NCBI GenBank assembly: GCA_023402175.1
Contig: JAEXCN010000085.1
Span: forward strand, 1-31,467
Length of the DNA stretch: 31,467 bases
Source of the DNA: Pseudomonadota bacterium
GTDB lineage: Bacteria > Myxococcota_A > Polyangia > Polyangiales > Polyangiaceae
Direction of reading: 5' to 3'
In this document: piece by piece, positions 1 through 8,138 of the stretch
How the letters are laid out: every line of letters begins with the position of its first letter
How positions within the stretch are numbered: position 1 is the first letter of the stretch
Position numbers and translations under genes: made by a program
Notes under the pieces: model-generated
What the model was told of the DNA's origin: nothing
Seen by the model: the letters and a program-made list of their open reading frames with translations, nothing else
The model's database searches: none

Positions 1-197
1 GCGCTCCACTCCGCCGCTTGCGCGCGATGGCATCCCGCGCACCCGGGCGAGTCGGCGCTCAGCTCCGAAGCCGGCGCGTGCTCGGGACCCGGCGCGCTTG
101 CAAGGGCGATCGGCGCGCGGGGCAGCGAGCGCGTCTCTCCGCAGGCGAAGCCGAGCACGGCCGACGCAGCGATGAGGAGGCCCCCGAGCTTGCGCAC
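1..197 (-). CDS. c-type cytochrome lipoprotein, C-terminus cut by window edge
   Basis: The reading frame opens at a GTG (197-195) and stays open to the left edge, so only the first 65 residues are visible. The start MRKLGGLLIAASAVLGFAC is a short charged segment, a hydrophobic core and a probable lipobox (GFA|C19). A Pro/Ala-rich linker follows, then CAGCH at residues 55-59 with a Trp-Ser a few residues later. CxxCH is the covalent c-heme motif, and C-x-x-C-H followed by a nearby W-x-x-S-type segment is usual in multiheme cytochromes. It lies 49 bp after the Omp85 gene on the same strand and is probably the last visible gene of that operon. Heme number and partner are unknown because the rest is missing. 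An in-frame ATG is absent, so the GTG start is inferred from the signal peptide. Confidence 0.72.
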   Translation of the reverse strand, partial: MRKLGGLLIAASAVLGFACGETRSLPRAPIALASAPGPEHAPASELSADSPGCAGCHRAQAAEWS

Positions 198-246
198 CGA
201 TCGAGCATACGCGCACCACGGCGCGTCGCTACCCTGTGCCTCGAAT

Positions 247-1596
247 TCAGAACATCTGGCCGTCGGCGGCGTAGATGCCAATCGGGAAGTTCGGATTCGC
301 CGCGACCGCGTCGGGCGAATAGGCGAACTCGACGCGGAATACGGCGGCGGTGCCCCAAACGACGAACACGCCCGCGCCGACGCCGTACTTGAGGCCGAGG
401 CCTTTTCCGTCGCGCTCGTCGGGCCCGTACTTCGTGAACACACGTCCGGTGTCGAAGAAGATGTTGTTCCCGACGCGGAAGTCGTCGCCGAACAGGCGGA
501 AGCGAAGATGCGTGACGCGCAGCTCGACGTTGCCGACCATCTTCAGGAGGCCCGAATATCGCCCGTTCGGCACGCCGCGCACGCCCTGTCCGCCGCCGGG
601 CATGTCGAGCGGGATGAATGCGCCGCCTTGCGAGAGATCGTAGAACGGGACTTCACCTGCCATCGCATCGATGAAGACGCGTCCGGCGAGCACGAACGGG
701 CCGCCGAGCGGGACGTACCGCCGGAGGATCACGTTCGCTCCGCCGAAGTACACGCCTGCGCGGGTCGGCGTGGCCCCGCCGATGCGGAGCGCATACTGAT
801 CGAAGCTGCCCTTGTGAGGAGTGATCTCGTTGTCGCGCGTGTCGTCGATGAGGCCGGCGGAGATGATGCCGATGTTGAGCGCCTGGAGCCCGCGCAGGTA
901 CGGCTGGCCGTCTTTGTCGACGCGGCGCGAATCGAGATCGAGCTTGCTGTCGGCGTAGCTCGACGGGCTGACGTTGCGGAGCGCGAGCCCGTACATGACG
1001 CTGTAGGACCCGGCGAGAGGCTGGCGCAAGTTCACGCGGGCGCGGATCTCGCGATGAACGTACTGGTAGCGGCTGCCGAGGCTACCGTCGGGGTTCGCGA
1101 TCGTGCGCGTGTTGTTGCCGATCCCGAAGTATCCGGCGTTCACCGTGCGCTCGAAGAAGATGCCCGGCATGATGCGGACCTTCCCGTAGACCGCGCGCGG
1201 GATGTCGAGCCGCATGTCGTGGCTCTGCTGCACGACCTCGGTTCCGCGCGGACCGTCCTTGATGCTCGCGGAGAGGAGCCCGTCGATCTTCCAGCGGAAC
1301 GGCTGATATCGCGGCGAGACGCGCGTGACCGTGGCGGCGACGCCGATCTGGAAACCGATATCGGTGTTGCCGCCGAGGATCGGTGCCCCAGCGAGCTCGG
1401 TCTCCTCCTTTTCCGGCTTCTCGCCGGTCGGCTTCGTCTCGGGCTCGGATTCGATTGTCGTCGCGCGGGGCGGCGAGAGCGCGGGCTTGTTGTCGTCGTT
1501 CGCGGCCTGTGCCTCGCGTGATGCAAGGACAGTCAGCAGCGTCGCCGACGCGAGGAGCGCTCTGCCCGCGCGCGAACGCAGGCGCATGTGAGACAT
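247..1596 (-). CDS. Omp85-superfamily (BamA/TamA-like) outer-membrane barrel without POTRA domains
   Basis: This 449-residue protein has a signal peptide (about 1-31, ending ASREAQA), then about 40 low-complexity Pro/Glu/Lys residues, then a beta-barrel to the last residue. The barrel shows the Omp85/surface-antigen pattern: GGNTDIGFQIG near the first strand, repeated alternating strands, a glycine-rich GGGQGVRGVPNGRYSG segment like the conserved (V/I)RGY-type loop-6 region, and a final strand ending in Phe, the usual BAM targeting signal. BamA and TamA carry three to five POTRA repeats before the barrel, and there is no room for even one here. It therefore more likely belongs to short Omp85 proteins of unknown cargo than to BamA itself. 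Its start lies 3 bp after the stop of the lipase gene, so the two are very likely co-transcribed and translationally coupled. Confidence 0.85.
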   Translation of the reverse strand: MSHMRLRSRAGRALLASATLLTVLASREAQAANDDNKPALSPPRATTIESEPETKPTGEKPEKEETELAGAPILGGNTDIGFQIGVAATVTRVSPRYQPFRWKIDGLLSASIKDGPRGTEVVQQSHDMRLDIPRAVYGKVRIMPGIFFERTVNAGYFGIGNNTRTIANPDGSLGSRYQYVHREIRARVNLRQPLAGSYSVMYGLALRNVSPSSYADSKLDLDSRRVDKDGQPYLRGLQALNIGIISAGLIDDTRDNEITPHKGSFDQYALRIGGATPTRAGVYFGGANVILRRYVPLGGPFVLAGRVFIDAMAGEVPFYDLSQGGAFIPLDMPGGGQGVRGVPNGRYSGLLKMVGNVELRVTHLRFRLFGDDFRVGNNIFFDTGRVFTKYGPDERDGKGLGLKYGVGAGVFVVWGTAAVFRVEFAYSPDAVAANPNFPIGIYAADGQMF

Positions 1597-1599
1597 CGA

Positions 1600-3078
1600 T
1601 CAGTCGTTCGGCGGCGGAGTCGCGCACTCTTCGGTGATCGCGCTCGCGTTCGAGGCGCACGGAGCGGGAGCCGCTTCTCCGAGCGCGACGCTCGCGATCC
1701 AGTCGGCGACGTATTCGCCGCGACTGGACACGATGCCGCCGTGGGTCTGCTCGGCATCGACACACGTGGTGAGCTGCACGTGGTCTTGCTCGAGGCGATC
1801 GAGAGCGCACTTCATCCGGTTCGGCGGGATGGTCGTGTCCTTGAGACCGTAGGTGAGGAGGATCGGCGTGCTCGCCGCCGCACCCGTGAGGTGAGGGCGG
1901 TCCGCGGAGTAACGGTCGATCCACTTCTGGCAGCGAGCGTTGTCGCACGGAAGCCCGTTGGTGGCGTTCGTTGCGACGTCGGACACGAAGGCCGGGTCGA
2001 ACAGCTCGTCTGCGTAGGTCGCGACCTTCGCGAGCTCCGTCGATCCCCAGCACTCGTTCGCGATGAAGGAAGCGATCGCGGCTTGCTTGTCGGAGGCGAA
2101 GAGCTTCATGCCCTCGCCGGGACCGTCGAGGAGCTCGGCCTGCGTGTAGTGGTACCAGACGCTGATGTTCGGAACCGAGGAGGTGGCGACCGGGAAGCCG
2201 ACGCCCGCAACGCGGTTGAGGACCGTGCCCCAGGAGCGCTGGCTGAGCCAGAGCGGGGCGTACACCGCCGCGCCCACGACAGGCGCGGCCGCACCGTACG
2301 ACTCGGCGGCGGCCAGCGCGGCGAGCGCGCTGTGACCGCCCTGCGAGTGTCCGACGAGGACAACCTTGTCGTCGAGAGCGGGGAAGAGCTTCTTCAGCGC
2401 GCGGGAGCCGTCGAGCGTCGAGCGCGCAACGTCGGCCGCTTGCGCGTACGCGCTCGGCGGATTGCCGGGGGCGCCGAAGTTCGCGTAGCCGGCGAGATCG
2501 GGAAGGATGACCGCGTAGCCGTAGCCGACGAGCGGGTAGACCATCCGCCAGGCATCCCCGTTGATGCCATCGAGCGCGGGATCGAGCTTCGTGACGGCGC
2601 AGCGGGCGGCCTGACCGCGGCTGCCGCGGCCGGCGACGACGATGGGGAGCTTCTCCGCGCGCGGCGTCTCCGGGATGTACACGAGCGCGCTCGAGACGGA
2701 CGGAGTGCTCGCGGCGTCACCGCGCTCGGTGCGGTACGAGACCTTGTAGACGCGTGCGTTGCTCGTGAGCGGCTTGCCAGTGAAGCCGAGTTCCGTGAGC
2801 TTCGCTTGCATCGCCTCCTTCGTGAGGTCGGGCTCCTTCGCGCACTTGACGATGCTGCCGCGCGCGTTCGGGTCGGGCGAGAGCGGGCCCGGATCGCCGT
2901 AGACCGAGTCGCTCGGATCGGTGCACGGCGACGAAGGCTCGGTGAGCGTGGGGCCCGCGTCGGCTCCGCCATCGCCCGTCGGATGACTGCCGATCGGCGA
3001 CGGCGTGTCTTCCGAACAAGCGGCGGAGACTCCTGCCAGGAGGAGGGCCAGAGCCGAGAAGCAAAGGGTGATGCGCAT
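1600..3078 (-). CDS. secreted alpha/beta-hydrolase lipoprotein (secretory-lipase-like)
   Basis: The protein has 492 residues. A lipoprotein signal peptide ends GVSAA|C21, followed by a Asp/Gly/Ala-rich linker typical of surface lipoproteins. The catalytic domain (about 95-475) carries the nucleophile elbow GHSQGG with Ser245, a probable acid Asp414 in GLKDTTIP, and a probable base His446 in QTHGG, which is the classic Ser-Asp-His order. The stretch VGYGYAVILPDLAGY before the elbow resembles secreted triacylglycerol lipases (LIP family), but peptidase or cutinase-like specificity cannot be excluded. Paired cysteines suggest disulfides outside the cytoplasm. It follows the FadL gene by 9 bp and precedes the Omp85 gene by 3 bp. 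A lipase next to a fatty-acid channel suggests release and uptake of fatty acids, which is inference from context. Confidence 0.85.
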   Translation of the reverse strand: MRITLCFSALALLLAGVSAACSEDTPSPIGSHPTGDGGADAGPTLTEPSSPCTDPSDSVYGDPGPLSPDPNARGSIVKCAKEPDLTKEAMQAKLTELGFTGKPLTSNARVYKVSYRTERGDAASTPSVSSALVYIPETPRAEKLPIVVAGRGSRGQAARCAVTKLDPALDGINGDAWRMVYPLVGYGYAVILPDLAGYANFGAPGNPPSAYAQAADVARSTLDGSRALKKLFPALDDKVVLVGHSQGGHSALAALAAAESYGAAAPVVGAAVYAPLWLSQRSWGTVLNRVAGVGFPVATSSVPNISVWYHYTQAELLDGPGEGMKLFASDKQAAIASFIANECWGSTELAKVATYADELFDPAFVSDVATNATNGLPCDNARCQKWIDRYSADRPHLTGAAASTPILLTYGLKDTTIPPNRMKCALDRLEQDHVQLTTCVDAEQTHGGIVSSRGEYVADWIASVALGEAAPAPCASNASAITEECATPPPND

Positions 3079-3083
3079 GGGTA

Positions 3084-3090
3084 CTTCCTA
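3084..3090 (-). promoter_or_regulatory. ribosome binding site overlapping the FadL stop codon
   Basis: On the minus strand TAGGAAG contains the stop codon (TAG) of the FadL gene and a Shine-Dalgarno core AGGAAG, 5 nt before the ATG of the lipase gene. This fixes the lipase start at 3078 and supports coupled translation of the two genes. Confidence 0.7.
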
Positions 3091-4530
3091 GAACGTGTAT
3101 GCGACGTTGACGTTCACGAATCCGATCTGCGAACGGTACCGGCCATCGGCGCTCGGCGAGCGCGAGACCGTGTACGCGCCTTCGGGGTGCGCGGAGATGT
3201 TCTGATCGTTCGCGCCCTTCGTGTTCACGTTGAAGAAATAAATGTGGTTGTAGCTTCCAGCGAGCGCCCAGTGCTTGTTGAAGTCGTACTTCGCGCCGAG
3301 CGTGAGGTAGAGCCGGAGCGCGTCGACGGTCGAAGAGTCGATTGTCTCCTTCGGCACCGCGGGCGTCGTCATCCCGACGCTCCCAAACCCTTCGAGCTTG
3401 TCGGTGATCATGTAGCCGGGGCCGACGCGCACGCCGATCGCGTTGTTCCAGTTGCGCGGGATGTTGAGGATCACCTTGCCGCCCGAGAGGTCGGCACCGT
3501 CGCTGGCAACGTTGCAGTCCTCGCCGGGTTTCACGACGCACTGACGCTCGAAGACACTCCAGCGCACGAACTCGAAGTCGCCGCGGAGCACGAGCCGCGG
3601 ATCGACGCGCCAGTCGGCGCCGAAACGAATGATGTCCGGCCACGTCTGAAGGAAGTCGATGTCCTCCTTCGTCTGCGGGTTCGCACCGAGCTTCGTCTCG
3701 AGCGTGCCACTGAGCCGGCTGTCGCCGAAGCCGGGCTGGGAGTTGTACGAGAGTCCGAGCCTCAGATCGTCGGTCGGCTCGTAGTAGACGCCCGCGGAAG
3801 CGGCGAGGTTGAGCCCGGTCGCGTTGAGCAACGAGCGACCTTCGACGAGGTTCCCGTTCACGACGGTGGTGTCGCTCCCGTCGGAGTTGCGCGCGCGGAC
3901 CGTGGACACCATTTGGAAGACGGGGCTTACGCTCGCGCCCACGGAGAACCGAGGGTGCAGCCGATAGGCGACCGCAAATGTGTTGTAGACGTTGAGGATC
4001 TGTCCGCTGATGTTGTGCCAGCGCTGGACGCCGTCCGTCGACCCAGGGCTGCCAGGCACGCCAGGCACGCGGTCCCAGGTCGCCATGCCGCCGAACGGGA
4101 CGTATGCAGCCCAGCCAGCACGGAGATTCTGGGTTCCGAAATCCGTGTTCACGCCGACGAACGGCAGCGCGAGCACGTTCGTCAGCGTTGCCTTCCCCGT
4201 GTTCGCGGCGACGTAGTTCGGGTCGTCGAGAAGGCTGGGGTCGGAGGGCGAAAGGGCGTCATGCGTGCGCGTGTAGCTCGCCATTCGCAGGAGCACGGAC
4301 ACGTCGCCCGTGATCGTCGTGCCCTTCGTGCCTCCGAGCGCCGCGGGGTTGAAGTAGACCGCAAATGTATTCGGCTGCGCCGGCGTGCCGTGATCCGCGC
4401 CGAATCGGGCCGTCAGATAACCGCTTGCCGCTGCATCCTTCGGGCTCGCGACGATGCCCGCGAAAGCGGCGAGACAGAGCGAAGACGTGAACCAAAAGCG
4501 GCGGGAACGGCGCGACGCGGATGCGCTCAT
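3088..4530 (-). CDS. FadL/OmpP1/TodX-family outer-membrane hydrophobic-compound transporter
   Basis: The protein has 480 residues from the ATG at 4530; an in-frame GTG at 4551 would add seven residues without improving the signal peptide. An Arg-rich start and hydrophobic core give a cleavable signal ending near KDAAA-SGYLT. The mature part shows FadL hallmarks: an N-terminal hatch region, VYFNPAALGG (the family's fYNPAgla motif), many amphipathic strands, and a final strand ending AYTF with a terminal Phe. FadL proteins pass long-chain fatty acids or other hydrophobic molecules across the outer membrane by lateral diffusion. It is the first gene of the run that continues with the lipase and Omp85 genes. 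Substrate is not evident from sequence. Confidence 0.88.
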   Translation of the reverse strand: MSASASRRSRRFWFTSSLCLAAFAGIVASPKDAAASGYLTARFGADHGTPAQPNTFAVYFNPAALGGTKGTTITGDVSVLLRMASYTRTHDALSPSDPSLLDDPNYVAANTGKATLTNVLALPFVGVNTDFGTQNLRAGWAAYVPFGGMATWDRVPGVPGSPGSTDGVQRWHNISGQILNVYNTFAVAYRLHPRFSVGASVSPVFQMVSTVRARNSDGSDTTVVNGNLVEGRSLLNATGLNLAASAGVYYEPTDDLRLGLSYNSQPGFGDSRLSGTLETKLGANPQTKEDIDFLQTWPDIIRFGADWRVDPRLVLRGDFEFVRWSVFERQCVVKPGEDCNVASDGADLSGGKVILNIPRNWNNAIGVRVGPGYMITDKLEGFGSVGMTTPAVPKETIDSSTVDALRLYLTLGAKYDFNKHWALAGSYNHIYFFNVNTKGANDQNISAHPEGAYTVSRSPSADGRYRSQIGFVNVNVAYTF

Positions 4531-4561
4531 ATTGACTTGTTGAGGTATCACGAATGACGGA

Positions 4562-4620
4562 CTCGGTGTAATCGGATCCGAGCTTCATGCTTTGGGCTCG
4601 GATGCAGAACGATTACCGAG
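4562..4620. repeat. nested inverted repeat in the divergent promoter region
   Basis: Outer arms CTCGGT(gt)AATC (4562-4573) and GATTACCGAG (4611-4620) pair with a two-base bulge. Inside them ATCCGAGC (4576-4583) and GCTCGGAT (4596-4603) pair perfectly around a 12-nt loop. The left inner arm also overlaps a 10-bp palindrome TCGGATCCGA (4572-4581). The structure sits between the FadL start at 4530 (minus) and the lipoprotein start at 4671 (plus). It could be an operator shared by both promoters or a structured leader. Confidence 0.55.
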
Positions 4621-4670
4621 GCAGCAACCACGCGCGATAACGCAGCGTGGCATTCGGAGCGGAGCCTTGC

Positions 4671-5387
4671 ATGAGGGCGCCGCGACCGGTAGAAATCTTG
4701 GGAATGCGCGCTCGCTACCCGCTTGCTTTCGCCGCTGTCGCCGTCGGAATCGTCGCCTGCATTCCGCATCCGGATGGCGACTTCGAAGACTTCGCCGATC
4801 GAGCGAACGCGTTCTCTTCGAACGAGGGCGGTGGGTCGTTCGAGGCCGCCGCTCCGCCGACGGAAGGCGTCACGGGGCTCTACTACGGCGCGTGTCTCTG
4901 CCAGCTCGCGTTCTACCAGGTGGAGCAGGTCTTCAACTTCTACACGGAGACCACGTTCACGCCGGACCCCGCAGGCGGCGGGAATTTGAGCCTGACGCTC
5001 CAGCCGCTGAAGCTCGCGTCGGACGGAAAGCATCCGCCCGCGAACGTGTCGAAGGAAGGCTTGGTCGGCGAGAAGAAGGACGTTCCGGCGACGACGCCCA
5101 ATGTCGCTGCGGCGGACGGACGCTACACAATCGAGCTCGGGACCACGACCGTGCCTGGCGAGGCCAACCCGATCACGGGCCGCCCGGTCGTCATCGACGC
5201 CGCGAAGCTCACCGGCTTCTTCGGCAAGGACCGCTTCTGCGCGCGTCTCAACGGCAACGTCACGCAGCCGATCCAGCTGACGCTCGAGCCGGAGAAGAAC
5301 ATTTGCCAGTTCGTGCCGATCAAGGACGGCGAGCCCACGCCGACGTTCACGGTCGACGACTTCCAGCCGGGCTCCTGCCCGTTCTGA
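4671..5387 (+). CDS. hypothetical lipoprotein
   Basis: The protein has 238 residues from the ATG at 4671, which has a GGAG Shine-Dalgarno 6 nt upstream. A second ATG at 4704 would give a tighter 19-residue lipoprotein signal (MRARYPLAFAAVAVGIVAC) but has no good ribosome binding site. The lipobox is GIVA|C, followed by an acidic linker (DGDFEDFADRANAF). The mature part looks like one compact, beta-rich domain of about 170 residues with five further cysteines (CLC, FCARL, ICQF, SCPF) that could form disulfides. I recognise no family. It is transcribed alone, divergently from the FadL operon and convergently with the kinase operon. Confidence 0.8.
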   Translation: MRAPRPVEILGMRARYPLAFAAVAVGIVACIPHPDGDFEDFADRANAFSSNEGGGSFEAAAPPTEGVTGLYYGACLCQLAFYQVEQVFNFYTETTFTPDPAGGGNLSLTLQPLKLASDGKHPPANVSKEGLVGEKKDVPATTPNVAAADGRYTIELGTTTVPGEANPITGRPVVIDAAKLTGFFGKDRFCARLNGNVTQPIQLTLEPEKNICQFVPIKDGEPTPTFTVDDFQPGSCPF

Positions 5388-5419
5388 TCACTTTCGACCA
5401 GATCGCCCGAGCGTCATCG

Positions 5420-5460
5420 GCGGTCCCGCTGTTCTTCGCGTTTCGAATCGAGGGGACCGC
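5420..5460. terminator. possible bidirectional stem-loop between convergent genes
   Basis: GCGGTCCC (5420-5427) and GGGACCGC (5453-5460) form a perfect 8-bp stem around a 25-nt loop. The position, between a plus gene ending at 5387 and a minus gene ending at 5479, suits a shared terminator. There is no T-run on either side, so factor-independent termination is doubtful. Confidence 0.3.
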
Positions 5461-5478
5461 GCTTCGGCACGCGTGACG

Positions 5479-6456
5479 TCAGAAGGTACCGGCCACGCCT
5501 ACGGCTGACGGGGATATGACCGGACGCCACGTCGGGGTGATGCGAGACGTCTTCGTCGCCGGCATCGGCTCCGTGCCCGACGTGAGCGCGTACGCGAGCA
5601 CCGTCAGGCCCGCTGCGAGGACGGTCGCCCCGCCGAGAACGTCTGCGACGAGCGCCGTCGTCTCCGTCTTCGTCCGCGCATCGTCGATGCCTTTCTTGTT
5701 GTCCGGCGTGTCGAGCGCCTTCTCGTAGTCGGCGTGGTTCGATGACGTCAGGATCGCCATCGTCGCCGTGCCCGCGCCGAGAACGCCGGTTGCGACGAGG
5801 CCGATATAGAACGGCGTTCGGCTCTTCTGCCGTACGGGCGGCGGCGGCTCCGCGGTCGCGGTCGCAGGGCCCATCCCCGCGATGGGCTTCAGCTCGAACG
5901 TGAGCTCGATCTGCTGCGCGCCTGCGAAATCGAGCACGCGCGTCTCGGTTTGGTACCCCGACGCGGTTACCGAGATGCGATGGCGACCGGCGCTGACGAG
6001 GATCTCCTGCGGTTTGCCTCGCGGCTCGTCGTCGACGAGCACCTCGGCCGAGGGGACGTTCACGACGAGCGAGAGCTTCGCCACGCGCGGGCGCAGCTTC
6101 GCGAGGTCGGCCTCGACCTCCTTCCTGCGATCGGCGTCGATCTTGTCGCCACCTTGCGCGAGGTACTGCTCGAACGCGCGTACGGCGCCTGCGTAGTCCT
6201 GCAGCTGATAGAGCGTCTGTCCGAGGTTGTACTGGATGCGGAACGACGGGGCCGCTGCATTGGCCGCACGGAACTCCGCGAGCGCCCCGTGGAAGTTTCC
6301 TTCCTTGTACAGCTCGACGCCGCGAGTGAAGCGCGTGCGACCTTCTTCGACGTTCTGCGACTGCGCGCGCGCGATCTCCGGATGGCTCGCGACGACGGCG
6401 AACCCGAGCGCGATGCCGAGCGCCGCGCGCTGCAGACGAGAGCGAAAGACGTTCAT
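5479..6456 (-). CDS. TPR and PEGA domain membrane protein
   Basis: The protein has 325 residues. An N-terminal signal peptide or anchor (1-31, ending EIARA) is followed by TPR-like helices (about 42-102, with YKEGNFHGALAEFRAA and YNLGQTLYQLQDYAGAVRAF). A PEGA domain (about 128-190, LVVNVPSAEVLVDDEPRG) comes next, then a Pro-rich linker and two hydrophobic helices (about 215-235 and 267-290). PEGA domains are small beta-sandwich modules common in myxobacterial surface and cell-wall proteins. Its ATG overlaps the kinase stop as ATGA, so it is translated with the kinase and may be its substrate or partner in the envelope. The open frame continues further upstream, but only this start gives a signal peptide and avoids the kinase gene. 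Confidence 0.88.
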   Translation of the reverse strand: MNVFRSRLQRAALGIALGFAVVASHPEIARAQSQNVEEGRTRFTRGVELYKEGNFHGALAEFRAANAAAPSFRIQYNLGQTLYQLQDYAGAVRAFEQYLAQGGDKIDADRRKEVEADLAKLRPRVAKLSLVVNVPSAEVLVDDEPRGKPQEILVSAGRHRISVTASGYQTETRVLDFAGAQQIELTFELKPIAGMGPATATAEPPPPVRQKSRTPFYIGLVATGVLGAGTATMAILTSSNHADYEKALDTPDNKKGIDDARTKTETTALVADVLGGATVLAAGLTVLAYALTSGTEPMPATKTSRITPTWRPVISPSAVGVAGTF

Positions 6457-8138
6457 GGCGCGTACGGGTCCTTCTCGTCGAGCGTACGCGACGGCACCTT
6501 CGTCGACGTCGGCACCGGCGCCGGCGGCGTGGCCGCTGTTGATGCGGTCGGCGGCGTCGGGTGAGCCTGCGAGGGTTGGCGAACGACCGGAGGCCTCACC
6601 AGTCGAATGCCGACCGGGGGCGCAGTCGGAGTACGCATCGTGGCCGATGCAGAAGCGAAAGCCGACGCAGAGGGCAACGCCGACACGGGCACGCTGCTGG
6701 CGGCGGGTGGTGCACTGGTCCCGTTCGCCACCGGCGGAGGCGTGGGCTCGAGACTTTGAGGCAGCCCCGGCTCCGGGTGCTCCGGAGGCGAGGCGATGCC
6801 TGCCGTCACGCGCGAGCTGACGACGTAGGCGATGGCCCCGGCACCGACGGCAATCGCTGTCGCGACCCCGAGGACGAGCGCCGTCGACCTCCGGCGGACT
6901 GACGAGAGCTCCGCACGCGAAGCGAAATGCGAGCTCGGAGCGAGCAACGTCTCGGCGTTCGGACCGTCGGGCGGCGGGATTGTCTGCGAAGAGATCCCTC
7001 CGAGCTGCCGGGTGGAGCTCGATGGCGGCTGCCCTTTCGGTGGCGTGATCGATTGCGATTCGGGCGACGTCAGGAGCTTCGAGTAGCTCGCAGAGACCCC
7101 CGCGTGCTGCATCGAGGAGACGCGCTGCTCGACGAGCGTGCGGAGCTTCTCGCGTTCCTGTGCGAAGGCGTCGCGGAAGGTCTTCGCCCATTCTTTGCGG
7201 TTGGGCTCCCCGTGCTTCTTCAGCCACAGCTCCATCTCGGTCTGGAAGTCGGCGGCGCTCGCGAAACGCGCAGCGGGATCTCTCGCCATCGCGCGATCGC
7301 AGATCCTCGCGAGCTCCGGATCGACTTCGTGGACGATGTCCGCGATCTTCGGGTCCTCGCCCGCCGCGCGTCGAACGATGACGTCACTCGATGTCATTCC
7401 GTCCACGAGCCGGCGGTTCGCGATGACCTCCCAGAGGATGACTCCGACGGAGAAGAGATCCGCACGCCCGTCGACTTCGCCGAGGCAGGCCTGCTCCGGC
7501 GCCATGTAGCCGACCTTGCCCTTGAGGACGCCGGCTTGCGTGGCCTGCTCCGCGGCGGAGCTCTTCGCGATGCCGAAGTCGACGAGCTTCACGCGGCCGT
7601 CGTAGCCGATGAGGATGTTGTGAGGGCTCACGTCACGATGCACGATCCCGAGCAGCGAGCCGTCGAAGTCGGTCAGCGTGTGCGCGTATTCCAGCGCCTC
7701 GAGCACGTCGCAGAGGACGCGCATCCACACCGTCAGAGGGAGCTGGGTTCCGGGGAGTCGCCGTCGAACACGCGTCGCAGGCTGCCCCTCGACGTACTCC
7801 ATCGCGAGCATCAAGCGGCCGGAGAGGTCGCCGACCTCGAACGTCTGGACGACGTTGGGATGATTGAGTCGCGCCGCGAGCCGCGCTTCGTCGAGGAACA
7901 TCGCGCGGAACTCTTCGTCCTGCGCCATCGATTCCTTGAGCAGCTTGATGACGCACAGCTTGCGGAACCCCTCGGGCCCGTCCGCCACGGCGAGGTAGAC
8001 GTCCGCCATCCCGCCGTGGCCGAGCGCGCCGAGCAGGCGGTGTTTGCCGAGTGCGTCGCCCAGGGACAGCTCTCTCGCCTCGAGCGCTGCGAGCTCGCCG
8101 GACTCTTCCACGCGTGTCGGTCGTTGCGACTGGCTCAT
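6453..8138 (-). CDS. transmembrane Hanks-type Ser/Thr protein kinase
   Basis: The protein has 561 residues. The kinase domain (about 33-300) contains all main motifs: Gly-rich loop LGHGGMADVY (39-48), ATP-binding Lys65 in VIK, Glu84 in DEAR, catalytic loop HRDVSPHN with Asp169 and Asn174, DFG at 187-189, and APE at 213-215. It should therefore be active. HRD rather than RD-less sequence suggests activation-loop phosphorylation. After a Ser/Pro-rich juxtamembrane region, a single hydrophobic helix (about 418-440) leads to a 120-residue Pro/Ala/Ser/Thr-rich tail with no recognisable sensor domain. It is the middle gene of a three-gene unit with ATGA overlaps at both ends. The upstream lipoprotein and downstream TPR/PEGA protein are plausible partners. 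Confidence 0.95.
   Translation of the reverse strand: MSQSQRPTRVEESGELAALEARELSLGDALGKHRLLGALGHGGMADVYLAVADGPEGFRKLCVIKLLKESMAQDEEFRAMFLDEARLAARLNHPNVVQTFEVGDLSGRLMLAMEYVEGQPATRVRRRLPGTQLPLTVWMRVLCDVLEALEYAHTLTDFDGSLLGIVHRDVSPHNILIGYDGRVKLVDFGIAKSSAAEQATQAGVLKGKVGYMAPEQACLGEVDGRADLFSVGVILWEVIANRRLVDGMTSSDVIVRRAAGEDPKIADIVHEVDPELARICDRAMARDPAARFASAADFQTEMELWLKKHGEPNRKEWAKTFRDAFAQEREKLRTLVEQRVSSMQHAGVSASYSKLLTSPESQSITPPKGQPPSSSTRQLGGISSQTIPPPDGPNAETLLAPSSHFASRAELSSVRRRSTALVLGVATAIAVGAGAIAYVVSSRVTAGIASPPEHPEPGLPQSLEPTPPPVANGTSAPPAASSVPVSALPSASAFASASATMRTPTAPPVGIRLVRPPVVRQPSQAHPTPPTASTAATPPAPVPTSTKVPSRTLDEKDPYAP

Noticed and set aside
1588..4557. 989-residue open frame on the plus strand
   Set aside because: It lies opposite the FadL and lipase genes, which have clear motifs and signal peptides; its product is Arg/Asp/Val-rich with no domain, as expected from GC-rich codon bias.
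5479..7227. 582-residue frame for the TPR/PEGA gene
   Set aside because: The extra N-terminus overlaps the kinase coding region in another frame; the ATG at 6456 gives a proper signal peptide and an ATGA junction.
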